NCBI RefSeq assembly: GCF_011761345.1
Contig: NZ_JAASRY010000011.1
Span: forward strand, 1-40,789
Source: Thalassobacillus devorans
GTDB taxonomy: Bacteria > Bacillota > Bacilli > Bacillales > Halobacillaceae
Length of the DNA stretch: 40,789 nt
Direction of reading: 5' to 3'
In this document: in pieces, positions 33,562 to 40,789 of the stretch
Position numbering within the stretch: the first letter of the stretch is position 1
How the letters are laid out: every line of letters starts with the position of its first letter
Program-made: the position numbers and the translations under genes
Notes under the pieces: generated by a model
Told to the model about the DNA's origin: nothing
What the model saw: the letters and a program-made list of their open reading frames with translations, nothing else
Database searches by the model: none

Positions 33562-33577
33562 AAGCGGACCGCCGCTT
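33562..33577 (-). terminator. Short terminator at the ferritin-like gene end
   Basis: Minus-strand hairpin AAGCGG-CGGT-CCGCTT starting at the stop codon, with a weak AATTAAAG tail. Confidence 0.5.
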
Positions 33578-34026
33578 TAGCGTCTTTTAGTCATAAAATA
33601 CAGGAACCAGACGCCATGGTTCTGTTCATCGGATGCTGCCCGGCGGAATGTCTGCTGGATAAAAGGATCGGTAGATTGCTCGGCAATGTCCTGATAAAAA
33701 TCAACCGTATCCTGTTCATCTTTGAAAGCTGCTTCTATTCCCCTCCGATAATTAGTCGGGCAGTCCTCAATCTGCTGTGGGTTCGGCTGTCTTCCCGTTA
33801 AACTTCTGTATATACGACTAAATTGCCGCAGGTGTTTTTCTTCATCCCTTCGGATTTCCCTGATTTGTCGTTTTTCTTCGTTTGTCGGTGCAAGCTCAAT
33901 CAATTTAGCATAACACTGGACCGCCGTGTACTCCCCGTTGATGGCCTGAGCAATATTGCTGATCAGCTGCTGCTGATTTTGCCGATCCATCGGCTGGTAA
34001 TACGGATAATAATAAGAATAATACAT
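33577..34026 (-). CDS. Ferritin-like domain protein
   Basis: 149 residues. A Tyr/Gln-rich N-terminus (MYYSYYYPYYQP) precedes a four-helix ferritin/rubrerythrin-like core. Likely di-metal ligands are Glu32 in NGEYTAVQCY, DEEKH (about 61-65), KDEQDTVDFY (about 102) and DEQNH (about 132-136), giving two E..ExxH-type sets. It could bind iron or scavenge peroxide; a spore-coat-related role is possible because of the Tyr-rich start. AAAAAGGAGAGG precedes the ATG. Confidence 0.8.
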   Translation of the reverse strand: MYYSYYYPYYQPMDRQNQQQLISNIAQAINGEYTAVQCYAKLIELAPTNEEKRQIREIRRDEEKHLRQFSRIYRSLTGRQPNPQQIEDCPTNYRRGIEAAFKDEQDTVDFYQDIAEQSTDPFIQQTFRRAASDEQNHGVWFLYFMTKRR

Positions 34027-34100
34027 GATACCCTCTCCTTTTTATAATACATGAATTCATGATATCCCTTACCTTTTTCCATTAACATCCAGATTAATAA

Positions 34101-34322
34101 CTAAGTTTCATCGGTGAGGTAATTCAGTTCAATCTGTCTTAGCTGACCAATCAATTGCTCTGTAGAACGTTCTGCTTCTTCCAAATCCAACCGGCACTTC
34201 ATACCTTTATTCTCTATCAAAATTTGTTTCCAATAACAGATATTCATATGGGTATAGGCGACCGACTCCTGCAACTTCCTAAATGCCAGCCGGGCCTCTT
34301 GATGATTTAGGTTCTCTGACAC
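34101..34322 (-). CDS. 73-residue hypothetical helical protein
   Basis: Starts at GTG 34322 after AAAAGGAG and reads MSENLNHQEARLAFRKLQES. Predicted to be mostly helical, with charged and hydrophobic residues in a coiled-coil-like pattern. No family recognised. It starts 33 bp after the hypD-like gene and may be co-transcribed with it. An overlapping ATG at 34324 is out of frame and soon stops. Confidence 0.65.
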   Translation of the reverse strand: MSENLNHQEARLAFRKLQESVAYTHMNICYWKQILIENKGMKCRLDLEEAERSTEQLIGQLRQIELNYLTDET

Positions 34323-34355
34323 ATCCTACACACTCCTTTTAATGGTGCTGATGTT

Positions 34356-35462
34356 TTACAGGTATTCTCGCTCATATTGATAGTAGCTCGAACAGATACC
34401 TTCTGAGGAAACCATACAGGGACCCAAGGGACTTTCCGGTGTACAGGCAATGGCGAACAGCTTACAGTTAAATGGTACTTCTTTCGCTTTCACTATATCT
34501 CCGCATCGACAGTCTTTCACATTCCTCGACATTGGTTTATCGGTCACAATATTTTTTCGTACATCAAATTTTTCAAATTCCGCATGGATGGTCAGTCCGC
34601 TGTCTGGCAGCTTACCGAAACCTCTCCATGATGGTGAATGTACCTCGAAAACTTCTTCTACAAGCTTCTTCGCTTGTCCATTGCCAAATTCCCTAACATG
34701 TCGAGGATAATTATTTTGAATAACATGCGAGGATTTATCAATCTCTTTCAGTAATAAAACAACTGATGATAGCAGATCGATTGGCTCGAATCCACTGATA
34801 ACGGTGGGTACTCGAAACCTTTCTAACCGCTGCCAGCCATGGCGTCCAATTATTACGGAAACATGCCCCGGCAGCACTAAACCATCCAGTTGATGTTCCT
34901 TATCCATTAGCAAAGAAGAGACTGCTGGAGGTGTCAGCTTGTTTGCAGGGTAAACAAAATAATTTTTAGTCCCTTGTGCTTTCGCTTTTTTCATCGTCTG
35001 TGCAATACTCGGGGCGGTGGTTTCAAATCCGATACCTAAAAAGACAACCCTTTTGTCTGGATTCTCTTCAGCTATTTCAAGCGCTTGTGATGGTGATTGG
35101 ACAATACTTATGTCTGAACCTTCTAACTTTTGCTGATAAAGGTTGGAATGAGTGCCAGGCACCTTCATCATATTTGCAAAGGTCGTGACGATGACATTTT
35201 CACATTTGGTATAAGCAATCATCTGATCAATATCACATTGATCGGTCACAGAAACCGGACATCCCAGACCGCTAACCAGGTTGATATATGGAGCAAGCAG
35301 ATCCCTTACCCCAGTTTTAGAAAAAGCTTCCGTATGAGTTCCGCATACTTCCAATAAATTAATTTTCCTGCCCAATGCTTCCCTTTTTTCTTTTAAAAGA
35401 GGCTCAGCTTTTCTGAAAAGTCGCTTGAATACGGGACCATTTCGATAGGACATCAGGTTCAT
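34356..35462 (-). CDS. hypD: HypD-like protein without hydrogenase neighbours
   Basis: 368 residues, the usual HypD length. HypD helps build the Fe(CN)2CO group of [NiFe]-hydrogenases with HypC. Conserved parts are LEVCGTHTEAF (Cys40), GFETTAPSIA, VLPGHVSVIIG, SGFEPIDLL, DCRCGDI and ACTPESPLGPCMVSSEGIC, which hold the iron-sulfur cysteines. The usual GPGCPVCV is here GLGCPVSV: Cys68 remains but Cys71 is Ser. No other hyp or hydrogenase genes are in the window. ATG 35462 follows GAGAGGAG. Confidence 0.85.
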   Translation of the reverse strand: MNLMSYRNGPVFKRLFRKAEPLLKEKREALGRKINLLEVCGTHTEAFSKTGVRDLLAPYINLVSGLGCPVSVTDQCDIDQMIAYTKCENVIVTTFANMMKVPGTHSNLYQQKLEGSDISIVQSPSQALEIAEENPDKRVVFLGIGFETTAPSIAQTMKKAKAQGTKNYFVYPANKLTPPAVSSLLMDKEHQLDGLVLPGHVSVIIGRHGWQRLERFRVPTVISGFEPIDLLSSVVLLLKEIDKSSHVIQNNYPRHVREFGNGQAKKLVEEVFEVHSPSWRGFGKLPDSGLTIHAEFEKFDVRKNIVTDKPMSRNVKDCRCGDIVKAKEVPFNCKLFAIACTPESPLGPCMVSSEGICSSYYQYEREYL

Positions 35463-35758
35463 CCTTACAGCTCCTCTCCATAAATCAAACGAGTAAACCA
35501 CCTGTGCTTAATCTATTAGCTGGATCACTTCCGATTCATATAAGCCTATGACGCCATCAATTTATTTCCTCTCTTTCCATGGGATTTGAAGTATTCTCTA
35601 CATCTTCAGCCATAGTAGATTCTATGTAAATCTATTGATTATTATCACTCGTGCGCCTTTTGGCTGATTTTCTTCTTTTGACTGAAAATTCAGTGTATAA
35701 AAAATGTATGCAGGGTAAACAAATGCTAGACTATTAGACAAGGAAAGGGGAATGAAAA
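35463..35758. other. Intergenic region between divergent hypD and yhfP
   Basis: About 296 bp without a gene. It holds a small palindrome ACTGAA-AA-TTCAGT (35681-35694) overlapping a possible TTGACT -35, 65 bp before the yhfP start. No matching -10 is convincing. Nothing else recognised. Confidence 0.45.
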
Positions 35759-36748
35759 ATGACATTTAAAGCATTTCGAGTCAACCAGGATGGAGAGGAA
35801 TTTTCAAGAGGGATAGAAAAATTAGAGCTAGACGATTTGACGGAAGGCGATGTTGTAATCAAGGTGCACTATTCCAGTGTCAACTACAAAGATGCGATGG
35901 CAAGCGTGAAAAACAGTAAAATTGCGCAGAAGTATCCGTTGACACCAGGGATTGACCTGGCAGGAGAAGTAGTTGAATCGAATTCCGAACAATTTCGTGA
36001 AGGAGACAAGGTAGTTGCTACCAGCTACGACATCGGGGTCTCCAAAGATGGTGGCTACAGTGAATATGCACGGATTCCTTCCGAATGGATCGTCGAACTG
36101 CCGGAAGGAATGACATTGGAAGAGTCGATGATATATGGAACAGCCGGATTCACTGCTGCCTTATCGATTCACCGTTTGGAAGAAGCGGGTATAAGACCGG
36201 ATGACGGGCAAATTCTTGTTACCGGAGCAACTGGCGGCGTTGGCAGCATGGCCATCGCAATGCTTGCCAGACTTGGATATAGCGTAGTGGCCAGTACCGG
36301 AAAAGAGAGTGAACACGACTACTTAAAAGAGCTGGGGGCAAAAGAGGTCATTTCCCGTGAGGATGTCTATGATGGTGGAAAAATTAAACCGTTAGACAAA
36401 CAGAATTGGGCCGGGGCCGTCGACCCGACGGGTGGAAACAACCTGGCAGCCATTTTAGGTAAACTTCAGTACAGCGGCGCTGTTGCAGTAAGCGGTCTGA
36501 CTGCCGGTACTGATGTACCAGCTACCGTCTTCCCATTCATCTTGCGAGGCATCAGCCTGCTCGGAGTTGATTCCGTCCAATGCCCAATGACGATTCGCAG
36601 ACAGATTTGGAATCGGATGGCGACAGATCTTAAGCCGGAAGAACATTTTGGTAATATGAAAAATGAAGTGACGCTGGAAGAATTGCCAGAGACTTTAAAT
36701 ACATTGTTAGAAGGAAAAGCACGCGGAAGGAATATCGTGAAGCTGTAA
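35759..36748 (+). CDS. YhfP/AcuI-type quinone oxidoreductase
   Basis: 329 residues of the zinc-free medium-chain dehydrogenase family (YhdH/YhfP, acrylyl-CoA reductase AcuI). The family signature SSVNYKDAMA is at about 39-48, TPGIDLAGEVV follows, and the NADPH motif VTGATGGVGSMA is near 158. It probably reduces an activated double bond such as acrylyl-CoA or a quinone. AAGGAAAGGGG precedes the ATG. Monocistronic. Confidence 0.87.
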   Translation: MTFKAFRVNQDGEEFSRGIEKLELDDLTEGDVVIKVHYSSVNYKDAMASVKNSKIAQKYPLTPGIDLAGEVVESNSEQFREGDKVVATSYDIGVSKDGGYSEYARIPSEWIVELPEGMTLEESMIYGTAGFTAALSIHRLEEAGIRPDDGQILVTGATGGVGSMAIAMLARLGYSVVASTGKESEHDYLKELGAKEVISREDVYDGGKIKPLDKQNWAGAVDPTGGNNLAAILGKLQYSGAVAVSGLTAGTDVPATVFPFILRGISLLGVDSVQCPMTIRRQIWNRMATDLKPEEHFGNMKNEVTLEELPETLNTLLEGKARGRNIVKL

Positions 36749-36754
36749 CAGGAA

Positions 36755-36789
36755 AAAGGAGGAGCTGATTGATTCTCAGCTCCTCCTTT
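36755..36789. terminator. Bidirectional terminator
   Basis: A 14-bp perfect stem AAAGGAGGAGCTGA / TCAGCTCCTCCTTT with a 7-base loop between the convergent reductase and peptidase genes. Confidence 0.88.
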
Positions 36790-36794
36790 ATTAA

Positions 36795-37844
36795 TTACTC
36801 TTCACCGTGATAATAACTTCCAGTCAATGTATCCCAGAAAGAAGTATCGGCATTTTCTATTGACCCATCAGCAATTGCTTTTAATGTTGCTTTCATCGTT
36901 ACGACACCCTGTTTAATCAGGTAGCCATTACTCTTTTGACCAAGGACATAGTCTTCGCGGTAATGGTCAGCCATACCTCTCATTTCAAAAAGCAAAGTAG
37001 AAATTCCATACTCATTTGCTAATCCATTCCGGCTGATTGTATTGGCATTGCCGCCCGGATACTTGGACAAAGTACCATAACCTTTTGATTCTACAGCATC
37101 ATAGACAACTGCACCAAGTTGCTTGGACCCCTCCAATACTTCCAGGTCGACATCTTCATTCGTCGGATAAAGAATTGAACCGGACACAAGCGGGCCGTCT
37201 TCCCCTTTTGTCACCTGTGTACCCTGGTGATGGAGGTCAATCATATAGTCTGGCATATACTTTGCAAGTACATTTTCATGAAGTGCCTTTGTTTCTGGCT
37301 GCTCACGATCAACGTGATCCCGATTAAGGTCTACTTCATTTGCGTTATAGCGTGTATGTGTTCCTGATACATAATCATCCAACGAGAAGTTGACATCGCC
37401 TTCCGCACCATCAACATTGAGACGAGGTGCAATCAAGACATTTACGTTATCTAATATGTTCTGTACTTCTTTACTGTTTGTGCTTAAGTATTGAATCATC
37501 TTTAAAGCTGCTTCTGTTGTCAACGTTTCATTCCCATGCTGCTGGGTCAAGAATAAAATAGTCGGATTTTCTTCATTCTCCCCAAACTTGGCAAGGTATA
37601 AATCGCGGTCTTTTACAGACTGCCCATATACTTCTAATGTCAGGTTTTCAGACTGTTGATCGATTCTCTCCAGGAGATTAACCATTTCACTATACGAGTG
37701 CAAGCGTTCGTTCTGAATAGTTTCATTTCCATTGTAATTCGGACCGTTCGCGCTAACAGAATCCACACCTGTACCTAAGGCGATACCTGAACTTAACAAC
37801 ACACCAGATAAAGCGATATTCAATGCTTTTCTTTTCACAAACAT
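36795..37844 (-). CDS. Secreted M14-family zinc carboxypeptidase
   Basis: 349 residues: signal peptide (about 1-33, ending near SVSANG) and an M14 peptidase domain. Zinc ligands are in QQHGNE (HxxE) and the distal His in MIDLHHQG; the catalytic Glu is in LLFEMRG near the C-terminus. It should cleave C-terminal residues from peptides or wall stems outside the cell. The start is uncertain: ATG 37844 or GTG 37838, both after GAAAGG; longer in-frame starts to 37922 lack a proper site. Confidence 0.82.
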   Translation of the reverse strand: MFVKRKALNIALSGVLLSSGIALGTGVDSVSANGPNYNGNETIQNERLHSYSEMVNLLERIDQQSENLTLEVYGQSVKDRDLYLAKFGENEENPTILFLTQQHGNETLTTEAALKMIQYLSTNSKEVQNILDNVNVLIAPRLNVDGAEGDVNFSLDDYVSGTHTRYNANEVDLNRDHVDREQPETKALHENVLAKYMPDYMIDLHHQGTQVTKGEDGPLVSGSILYPTNEDVDLEVLEGSKQLGAVVYDAVESKGYGTLSKYPGGNANTISRNGLANEYGISTLLFEMRGMADHYREDYVLGQKSNGYLIKQGVVTMKATLKAIADGSIENADTSFWDTLTGSYYHGEE

Positions 37845-37994
37845 GCATCCTTTCGTCATTTTATTCGGGTTCTCTTTGAGCTTTCTAGACAGTTTTAGAG
37901 GAATCCTGTCAAAAAAATGCAACTCAGGAAAAACGCCCTAACAAAAGGATACATCCGACCTATACGTCCCCCCTCTGCTATTACAAAAGTTTCA

Positions 37995-38030
37995 ATTAGA
38001 AAAACATGGCTTGTCGCAGAGTGTTTTGCT
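37995..38030 (+). repeat. Hairpin repeat, copy 3 (degenerate)
   Basis: ATTAGAAAAACATGGC followed by TTGTCGC repeats the first half of copies 1 and 2, but the right arm (AGAGTG) no longer pairs well. It lies between the peptidase gene and the DUF2188 terminator. Confidence 0.6.
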
Positions 38031-38041
38031 AAAAATAAAAT

Positions 38042-38073
38042 AAAAACAGACCTTTTGATGAAGGTCTGTTTTT
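38042..38073. terminator. Terminator after the DUF2188 gene
   Basis: A 13-bp stem AAAAACAGACCTT / AAGGTCTGTTTTT with a 6-base loop, just after the stop of the minus-strand gene. Confidence 0.87.
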
Positions 38074-38078
38074 ATTAC

Positions 38079-38549
38079 TTACTTGTTGCTGTTTTCATAA
38101 TTGTGTTCTTTTTGAACATCTCCGTTTTTCTTATGAATGACAGCTTTGGTGCCTTTATTTTCAGCAATTTCTTTTGCACGATCAATCGCTTCATCTTTGT
38201 TGTCAAACACCTGGTCGGGCTTTTTGGCTCCTTTCGCCTGGACAGCCCAGCCGTCATCATGGGCTACAACATGTTCTCCACGGTCCAATAATTCCGGCCG
38301 GTTGTCATATTGTTTATCTTCTTCATCCCGTTCTTTCAATTCTTTATCATCGACATCTTTCATGTCATTAATTTCTTTTTGCGAAGCATTGTCATACCAT
38401 TCCTTCGCCTGACTCGTGGCAATTGGAATAGCACGGTTTTCATCATAGCCTTCATCAATCATAGCATTTGCTATATCGATCGCTTTATTCCTGACTGCGC
38501 TATTTAAATTCTTCAAGGAACTTGGATAATCATTTTTATCCCACGGCAT
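38079..38549 (-). CDS. DUF2188 protein, YdaT type
   Basis: 156 residues with two parts. The N-terminal half (MPWDKNDYPSSLKNL to about residue 60) resembles the ChaB-like region of YdaT; the C-terminal half (WAVQAKGAKKPDQVFDNKDEAI and following) is a DUF2188 domain, a small alpha-beta fold that uses repeated stress-type motifs. B. subtilis YdaT is a general stress protein. ATG 38549 follows AGGAGGTGG; an earlier in-frame start lacks it. Confidence 0.82.
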   Translation of the reverse strand: MPWDKNDYPSSLKNLNSAVRNKAIDIANAMIDEGYDENRAIPIATSQAKEWYDNASQKEINDMKDVDDKELKERDEEDKQYDNRPELLDRGEHVVAHDDGWAVQAKGAKKPDQVFDNKDEAIDRAKEIAENKGTKAVIHKKNGDVQKEHNYENSNK

Positions 38550-38691
38550 TACGTCCACCTCCTGAATCATTTGTATATTATGTTCCGCATTGATGAACTT
38601 AATAAACATCACCTGCCTGTTTTAGGCAGGTATAGGTTGCCCAGTCAATATGAATACTAGCTATGTACCACAATAAAAAGGAGTGTTTCTA

Positions 38692-39204
38692 ATGGGTATT
38701 TTAACAGGCGATCCTAAAGAACAGCCTCTCCATTATGGGGAAGTGTTCGGAATGTGGTCCTATTTAGCTGTGGCTAAAGGAAATTACACACGTTACCAGA
38801 CGTTTATGAACCATGCAGGTGATAAAGAATTAAAGAAATTGCTTGAAGAATTGATTGAAGGAATCAAACATGAATCAGAAAGCATTGAAGAAATTCTGAA
38901 AACGAACGGGATAGCATTACCTCCTTCCGCTCCAGAAAGATCCAATGCTACATTAGAGGATATCCCAGTAGGCGCACGTTTCAACGATCCGGAAGTCAGC
39001 GCGCAGGTTTCCGCAGATTTATCACTAGGATTGGTCGCCTGCAGTCAGGTCATCGGACAATGTACGCGTGAAGACGTTGCCATGATGTTCGGGCAGTTCC
39101 ATATGAACAAAGCCCAGGCTGCCGCTAAAGCGCTTCGTTTGAATAAAGAAAAGGGCTGGCTGGTAACACCTCCCATGCATACAAAAGTACCTGAACCAGT
39201 TTAA
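38692..39204 (+). CDS. DUF3231 ferritin-like protein
   Basis: 170 residues, largely helical, of the DUF3231 family related to CotF and ferritin-like folds. Two repeated helical units are suggested (about 15-60 and 95-150), the first with YGEVFGMWSYLAVAKGNYTRY. No full di-iron set is evident. Role unknown; related proteins occur in many spore formers. AAAAGGAG precedes ATG 38692. Confidence 0.78.
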   Translation: MGILTGDPKEQPLHYGEVFGMWSYLAVAKGNYTRYQTFMNHAGDKELKKLLEELIEGIKHESESIEEILKTNGIALPPSAPERSNATLEDIPVGARFNDPEVSAQVSADLSLGLVACSQVIGQCTREDVAMMFGQFHMNKAQAAAKALRLNKEKGWLVTPPMHTKVPEPV

Positions 39205-39211
39205 TCCCTGG

Positions 39212-39243
39212 ACCAGACCATCAAAATATGGTCTGGTTTTTTC
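39212..39243 (+). terminator. Terminator after the DUF3231 gene
   Basis: A 10-bp perfect stem ACCAGACCAT / ATGGTCTGGT with a 6-base loop followed by TTTTTTC. Confidence 0.88.
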
Positions 39244-39316
39244 TTTTAAATATATCTATAGTTAATAGGCATATGAAAATTTTATTGTATAGAGGCAAAT
39301 TTTTATGAAAAAGTGA

Positions 39317-39345
39317 TTGCATCATTAGCAATTTTCCTGTATGTT
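39317..39345 (+). promoter_or_regulatory. Promoter of the S-box metI transcript
   Basis: TTGCAT (39317-39322), a 17-bp spacer and TATGTT (39340-39345) lie about 28 bp before the riboswitch P1 stem. Confidence 0.7.
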
Positions 39346-39379
39346 GGTAATTAACTCATTTCAATTGAATATTCACAAT

Positions 39380-39487
39380 TCTTATGAAGAGAAGCTGAGG
39401 GAACTGGACCTATGAAGCTTCAGCAACCTGCCTTTACGGTGAGGTGCTACATCCAGCAAATGGTTTGGTCCATTTGGAAAATAAGAA
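39380..39487 (+). promoter_or_regulatory. SAM-I (S-box) riboswitch
   Basis: The aptamer starts TTCTTATGAAGAGAAGCTGAG and ends with ATAAGAA, which closes the P1 helix (39380-39386 with 39481-39487). Hallmarks are GAGGGAACTGG, CCTATGAAGCTTCAGCAACC, GGTGCTACATCCAGCA and the closing GGAAA. It binds S-adenosylmethionine and lets the adjoining terminator form, switching off metI when SAM is plentiful. Confidence 0.95.
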
Positions 39488-39508
39488 GGAGTGGCTAATT
39501 GACGGTAT

Positions 39509-39540
39509 AATCAGCTCTTCTTCTGAAGAGCTGATTTTTT
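39509..39540 (+). terminator. Riboswitch-controlled terminator before metI
   Basis: A 12-bp perfect stem AATCAGCTCTTC / GAAGAGCTGATT with a TTCT loop and a TTTTATTTT tail, 21 bp after the aptamer. It is the expression platform of the S-box. Confidence 0.92.
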
Positions 39541-39562
39541 ATTTTACAATAAAGGAGACGGA

Positions 39563-40678
39563 ATGATGGGCACTTATCACCTTGATACAACACTCGCACA
39601 AACAGGAAACCGAAGCGAAACGACAACAGGAGCAGTAAATCCTCCTGTGTATTTTTCTACAGCCTACCGGCATGAAGGAATTGGAAAATCAAGCGGGTAT
39701 GATTATTCCCGAACAGGCAATCCGACGCGTGATTTGTTGGAGCAGACAATCGCTGATCTGGAATCTGGCGCAGGAGGTGTGGCTTTTAGTTCAGGAATGG
39801 CTGCCATTCAGGCAACTTTTTCCATATTTGAACCTGGGGATGAGTTCATTGTTACGAAGGATGTTTATGGTGGATCCTATCGTATTTTCGAAACTCATTT
39901 CAAAAAGTTCGGCCTCAACTTTCACTATGTGAACAGCTCTGATCCAGCAGAATTTGAACAAGTCATTACAACTAGAACGAAAGGACTGTTCATTGAATCT
40001 CCAACCAACCCTTTGATGAAACAGATCGATATCACGGCACTGGCCAAGGTTGCTGAAAAGCACAATCTTTTATTAATCGTGGATAATACATTCTACACAC
40101 CATACCTCCAGCGTCCGCTTGAGCAGGGAGCGGATATCGTGCTCCATAGCGGGACTAAATATTTGGGCGGACATAATGATGTACTAGCCGGATTGGTAGT
40201 AGCTCGGGATGCCAAGCTTTTAGAAGAACTACGTTTGGAACAAAATTCATCAGGAGCGGTATTATCTCCATTCGACAGCTGGTTATTGATGCGAGGTATG
40301 AAGACGTTAGGATTGAGAATGCGACAGCATGAGGAAAATGCCAAACAACTGGTCGAATTCCTGGAACAAAGTCCTTTTATTGCTGACGTTTTATATCCTG
40401 GCAAAGGCGGTATGGTTTCCTTTCGTGTTCAGGACGAAGCAGCCGTCCCCCATCTCCTCGAGCAATTGAAACTGATTACTTTTGCGGAGAGCCTGGGAGG
40501 AACAGAAACGTTCATCACTTATCCAGCTACCCAGACACATTATGATATACCGGAAGAGATTCGCAGCAGCTATGGAGTTTGTAACAGGCTCCTGCGCATG
40601 TCTGTAGGAATCGAAAATGTTGAGGATTTAACTCAGGATCTACAGCAGGCATTAGAAAACTCTCACCAGCATGTCTGA
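39563..40678 (+). CDS. metI: Cystathionine gamma-synthase / O-acylhomoserine sulfhydrylase MetI
   Basis: 371 residues of the Cys/Met metabolism PLP family. Motifs are YDYSRTGNPTR, AFSSGMAAIQA, ESPTNPLM, DNTFYTPYLQRPL and the PLP lysine in HSGTKYLGGHND. With the S-box in front, the close fit to B. subtilis MetI is strong. It joins O-acetylhomoserine with cysteine (or sulfide) on the way to methionine. metC normally follows in bacilli; here an insertion sequence end lies 16 bp after the stop. AAAGGAG precedes ATG 39563; ATG 39566 is equally possible. Confidence 0.92.
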   Translation: MMGTYHLDTTLAQTGNRSETTTGAVNPPVYFSTAYRHEGIGKSSGYDYSRTGNPTRDLLEQTIADLESGAGGVAFSSGMAAIQATFSIFEPGDEFIVTKDVYGGSYRIFETHFKKFGLNFHYVNSSDPAEFEQVITTRTKGLFIESPTNPLMKQIDITALAKVAEKHNLLLIVDNTFYTPYLQRPLEQGADIVLHSGTKYLGGHNDVLAGLVVARDAKLLEELRLEQNSSGAVLSPFDSWLLMRGMKTLGLRMRQHEENAKQLVEFLEQSPFIADVLYPGKGGMVSFRVQDEAAVPHLLEQLKLITFAESLGGTETFITYPATQTHYDIPEEIRSSYGVCNRLLRMSVGIENVEDLTQDLQQALENSHQHV

Positions 40679-40693
40679 TTTTCCACCTAAAAA

Positions 40694-40789
40694 TGAGGCT
40701 GTCCCAAAAGTCCTCTTTAAAATGAAAAAACCACGAAGAAATTGTTTTTCTTCGTGGTTTTTTCATTGTGAGCTTATTTCCTCCCCGAA
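40694..40789 (-). mobile_element. 3' end of a second IS1182-type copy, inverted
   Basis: GAGGCTGTCCC at 40695-40705 is the terminal end, followed by the tail and hairpin seen at the left edge, now on the opposite strand (hairpin arms within about 40725-40762). The last 14 or so transposase codons can be aligned, but a 1-base deletion in the hairpin loop relative to the left copy shifts the frame past the TAA stop. The two ends differ at several bases, so they are related copies, not a fresh duplicate. Confidence 0.82.

Noticed and set aside
38590-38640. Sigma-B-like GTTTAT...GGAACA ahead of the YdaT-type gene
   Set aside because: The -10 matches GGGTAT at only three positions, although the gene family is stress-regulated in B. 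subtilis.
286-40678. Whole interior as a composite transposon between the two IS copies
   Set aside because: The segment holds core chromosomal genes in typical Bacillaceae arrangements, and the two IS ends differ at several bases, so joint transposition is unlikely.
1-40789. CRISPR arrays, tRNA or rRNA genes, prophage modules
   Set aside because: No regularly spaced direct repeats, cloverleaf genes, rRNA sequence or phage structural genes were seen.

Overview
The window is about 40.8 kb of moderately AT-rich DNA from a low-GC Gram-positive bacterium of the Bacillaceae. Gene families and gene order point there: a znuCB-zur-znuA zinc cluster, the yfkJIH stress operon, a solitary mreBH, ywbE, a DUF2639 (YflJ-type) small protein, an S-box in front of metI, and strong AAGGAGG ribosome-binding sites. 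A halotolerant genus such as Halobacillus or Virgibacillus would fit, but this is a guess. No tRNA, rRNA, phage or CRISPR sequence was seen. Nearly all genes look like ordinary chromosomal genes.

Layout. (1) 1-283: 3' end of an IS1182-type element, ending against znuA. (2) 286-3543: zinc uptake genes with Zur boxes placed on both promoters. (3) 3576-4123: two copies of a long palindromic repeat. (4) 4148-5743: polar amino acid ABC permease and binding protein, without an ATPase. (5) 5848-8123: a P1B-4 metal exporter (PfeT-type) with a near-perfect Per box, then a 36-residue gene. (6) 8192-9954: yfkJIH. (7) 10050-13348: a Na+/alanine symporter convergent with a GGDEF-EAL protein. (8) 13537-20743: a five-gene NRPS-independent siderophore operon with three Fur-box-like palindromes at its promoter. 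(9) 20829-24079: a TetR-controlled ABC-2 exporter and an SRAP protein. (10) 24108-27927: DUF1992 protein, more repeats, a secreted CAP-domain protein, MOSC and YkgJ proteins, and a DUF2639 protein. (11) 28033-32235: mreBH, small membrane proteins, panE, GNAT, a channel-like protein. (12) 32231-32769: a 545-bp non-coding stretch with a strong promoter, many hairpins and a terminator, the best candidate for an undescribed RNA. (13) 32781-39237: small proteins, ywbE, a ferritin-like protein, a lone HypD, a YhfP-type reductase, an M14 peptidase, DUF2188 and DUF3231 proteins. (14) 39317-40678: SAM riboswitch and metI. (15) about 40694-40789: the end of a second, inverted IS copy.

Metal homeostasis is the main theme: Zur-controlled zinc import, probable PerR-controlled metal (iron) export, Fur-controlled siderophore synthesis and ferritin-like proteins, with each regulatory site visible in the DNA. 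The points most worth a second look are the unassigned structured RNA, the isolated HypD with a Cys-to-Ser change, the channel-like protein without a normal selectivity filter, the palindromic repeat family with covarying stems, and the IS copies at both edges.
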